A DNA stretch of 64,000 bases, from assembly GCA_965232895.1 (NCBI GenBank), contig OZ247430.1, forward strand, positions 2,604,001-2,668,000. The letters run 5' to 3'. Made by a program: the position numbers and the translations under genes. The stretch comes from Bin87 sp965232895. Lineage in GTDB: Bacteria > Chloroflexota > Dehalococcoidia > Lucifugimonadales > UBA3495. Positions 62,505 through 64,000 of this stretch are shown here, piece after piece (the first letter of the stretch is position 1; the number at the start of each line of letters is the position of its first letter). The notes below the pieces were generated by a model, which saw nothing but the letters and a program-made list of their open reading frames with translations, had not been told where the DNA came from and made no database searches.

Positions 62505-63785
62505 CTATTTTGAATCTGATGAAATCCGATACTCCAGGTTTGCTGGAGCCCAGACTTTAGGGCCAGACCCGCTTGACGATTCGCTGACCACCGCCGGCAT
62601 TGCCGGTCTTACACGGTCTCTACGTGCTGTCACCGAGAAGCTCAAACCCGGCCATTGTTCCAAATTACGTGCAGCATTGACCTCGCGATCATTCAGTGCG
62701 CCGCAACCACCGCACCATCACTCCCGGTCCGAGAGCGCGAGGTCATCGTTCTTCCAGCCGCAGTGGGAACACAGTTTCGATGACGCGTACCACCGGTCCG
62801 CCTTGGCGAACTGTGACCCGTACCAGACGCACTTGTACTCCAGCTTGCTGAGAAAGCCCGACATCCCGGCATCCGCTATCGCCCGCGCCGACCTCCGGTT
62901 CAGCATCATGCCAGCCACGTTCAGCGTCTCCACCACCACCCGGCCCGCGGACTTGGCTATCGCCGTAGTCGCCTTGTGATGATTGTCATTCCGAACGTCG
63001 ACCACCCGAGCGTGGAGCCGGCGCCGCTTGGCGTACAAGCGCTCACGCCGGTTGGAATGATTCCTCTCGCCGTGAACGTTCCGGCTGCGGGCAATCGCCT
63101 TGTCCACACGACGCAACTGACCCAGCGCACTGGACAAAGCCTTGGGGTTCTCAACCACCGTGCCATCCGAGCACGTGGCCATGATTCCCACGCCAACATC
63201 AACGCCAATAGTGGGGCCATCCTTCACCGGCGGCGGATCCTCCCCGTCCTCCATAGAGAAACACGCGAACCACGTTCCCGCCGTCCGGTTGATGGTCACC
63301 TCCCGGATGGACCCGGCAAAACGCAGTTGTTCCACCATCACCACCGGCCCTATCTTCGGCAGTACCACCGCCTTGCCATCCACCCGCACGGTGTCAGGGC
63401 CATTGTCGGCACGAAAACCCTGCTCATGCTTCCGCCGCTTCAACCTCGGGAAACCCACGCGCCGCCCAGGGCGCTGGCCTGCCTTTACGCGCTTGCAGTA
63501 CTCTCCCCAAGCCGAGGAGGCCTGGCCGAAATCAACGATCGCGTACTTGGCAGCATTCTGCTACAACTCACCACCCCACGGCGCGATCACACTCTTGACC
63601 TTGTTCCACCGCGGGCGCAGCGTCCGCTCACGCAGCCACTCACCCACCTCTAGGCCAGCCTTGAACTCCCCCAGCGCCCAGTTGTACGCAAACCGAGCAT
63701 AACCGGCGTGCCTGCCGAACACCAATTCCTGCTCCGGCGTCGGTTTCAACGCTATCCGATGCGCTCGCTTCATCCAACCCCTCAA
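62505..63785 (-). pseudogene. tnpB: IS200/IS605-type TnpB with two nonsense codons
   Basis: Read through its stops the frame has 426 codons, the usual TnpB length. N-terminus MKRAHRIALKPTPEQELVFGRHAGYARFAYNW; TAG at plus 63561-63563 within GGEL/QNAAKYAIVDFGQ; RuvC parts TIGVDVGVGIMATCSDG and GRVVVETLNVAGMM; zinc finger CSHCGWKNDDLALSDRE, TGA at 62718-62720, then WCGGC; last RuvC block NDREVNAARNL, with Glu where Asp is usual. A hairpin CTCCAG/CTGGAG (62532-62548) near the 3' end resembles an IS605-type right end and the 3' stem of a guide RNA. No tnpA is present. Confidence 0.82.
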
Positions 63786-64000
63786 GATTAGAACACTTTA
63801 GAACAGATTGGCACAAATTTCTCAACACTGTTACAAACCCTTGGGATCCGAAGTCCGCCACCACAGCTGACTGACCGACCCGGTCTCTCGAACCCCGGAA
63901 CAGCCCGCTGGGCAGATACGGTTCCGGCGAAACCGGGACCCTGAAGGTGGATGCCTGTGACGGCCGGCCTCACGGGCCGACCAGACGATGGTTGTGTCAC
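63786..64000. other. Leader of the TnpB element and flank
   Basis: No gene. It contains short GC-rich inverted words (for example GGCCGGCC-like at 63963-63980 and GGTTCCGGCGAAACC near 63920) that may belong to the element's end. A leftward open frame here lacks any recognisable protein feature. Confidence 0.4.

Noticed and set aside
3316..63563. Recoding of TAG as an amino acid
   Set aside because: Intact genes (for example at 31800, 39665, 42920 and 60127) end in TAG at the expected length, so TAG acts as a stop here; kept only as a low-interest observation.
1..64000. tRNA or rRNA genes and a tRNA-linked attachment site
   Set aside because: I scanned for cloverleaf-type and rRNA-like sequence by eye and saw none; a covariance search would be decisive.

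Overview
The window is a gene-dense accessory region of a high-GC bacterium. No rRNA or tRNA gene and no ribosomal or housekeeping gene is visible, so taxonomy is an inference. The large secreted proteins (fibronectin III, cadherin-like, leucine-rich and RTX-type repeats joined by PTPEP linkers), the fused kinase-regulator and the dense anti-phage cargo recall Chloroflexota such as SAR202/Dehalococcoidia-like lineages, including sponge-associated ones. This is moderate to low confidence.

Left part (1-28083) is a defence island. In order: the end of an SMC/YhaN-like ATPase; a SIR2-HerA pair; a decayed end of a type I methylase (hsdM); a leftward operon of a DUF6361-like protein, a phospholipase-D-like protein and an SNF2-type helicase; a leftward Gabija-like pair (OLD-type ATPase/TOPRIM nuclease plus a UvrD helicase with an N-terminal RelE/ParE-like domain); a type III restriction operon in which a PIN-domain ribonuclease gene sits between res and mod with overlapping start and stop codons; a divergent XRE regulator plus ImmA/IrrE-type protease sharing a promoter palindrome with res; a PD-(D/E)XK nuclease unit; and a complete four-gene Qat system (KAP ATPase, QatB, QueC-like, TatD-like).

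Middle part (28308-44060) is mobile and decaying DNA. A dead IS1182-type element carries a 17-bp tandem repeat inside its transposase. It is followed by an excisionase-type HTH gene and a ParB-like gene facing a NERD-domain gene and a UvrD pseudogene. Then come a poorly coding 2 kb, a DUF998 membrane protein lying between two copies of the leader of an HNH endonuclease gene, a large TnpB-like RuvC protein without a zinc finger, and a Fic protein with a clear operator-like palindrome. GTTACG boxes recur across the intergenic DNA at 37.0-38.9 kb.

Right part (44513-64000) is a surface or secreted protein locus. Three very large exported repeat proteins (998, 1328 and 1493 aa) occur with at least three decayed relatives and a hybrid histidine kinase fused to a receiver and a winged-helix domain. 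One start codon is preceded by a run of 16 C and one broken gene by a run of 6 G, which suggests slippage-driven variation. The locus ends with a second IS1182-type element, which is frameshifted and carries a small palindromic insertion, and with a nonsense-mutated TnpB.

Recurring themes are translational coupling inside the defence operons (ATGA or TGATG overlaps) and fresh-looking decay of mobile genes by single nonsense or frameshift changes.
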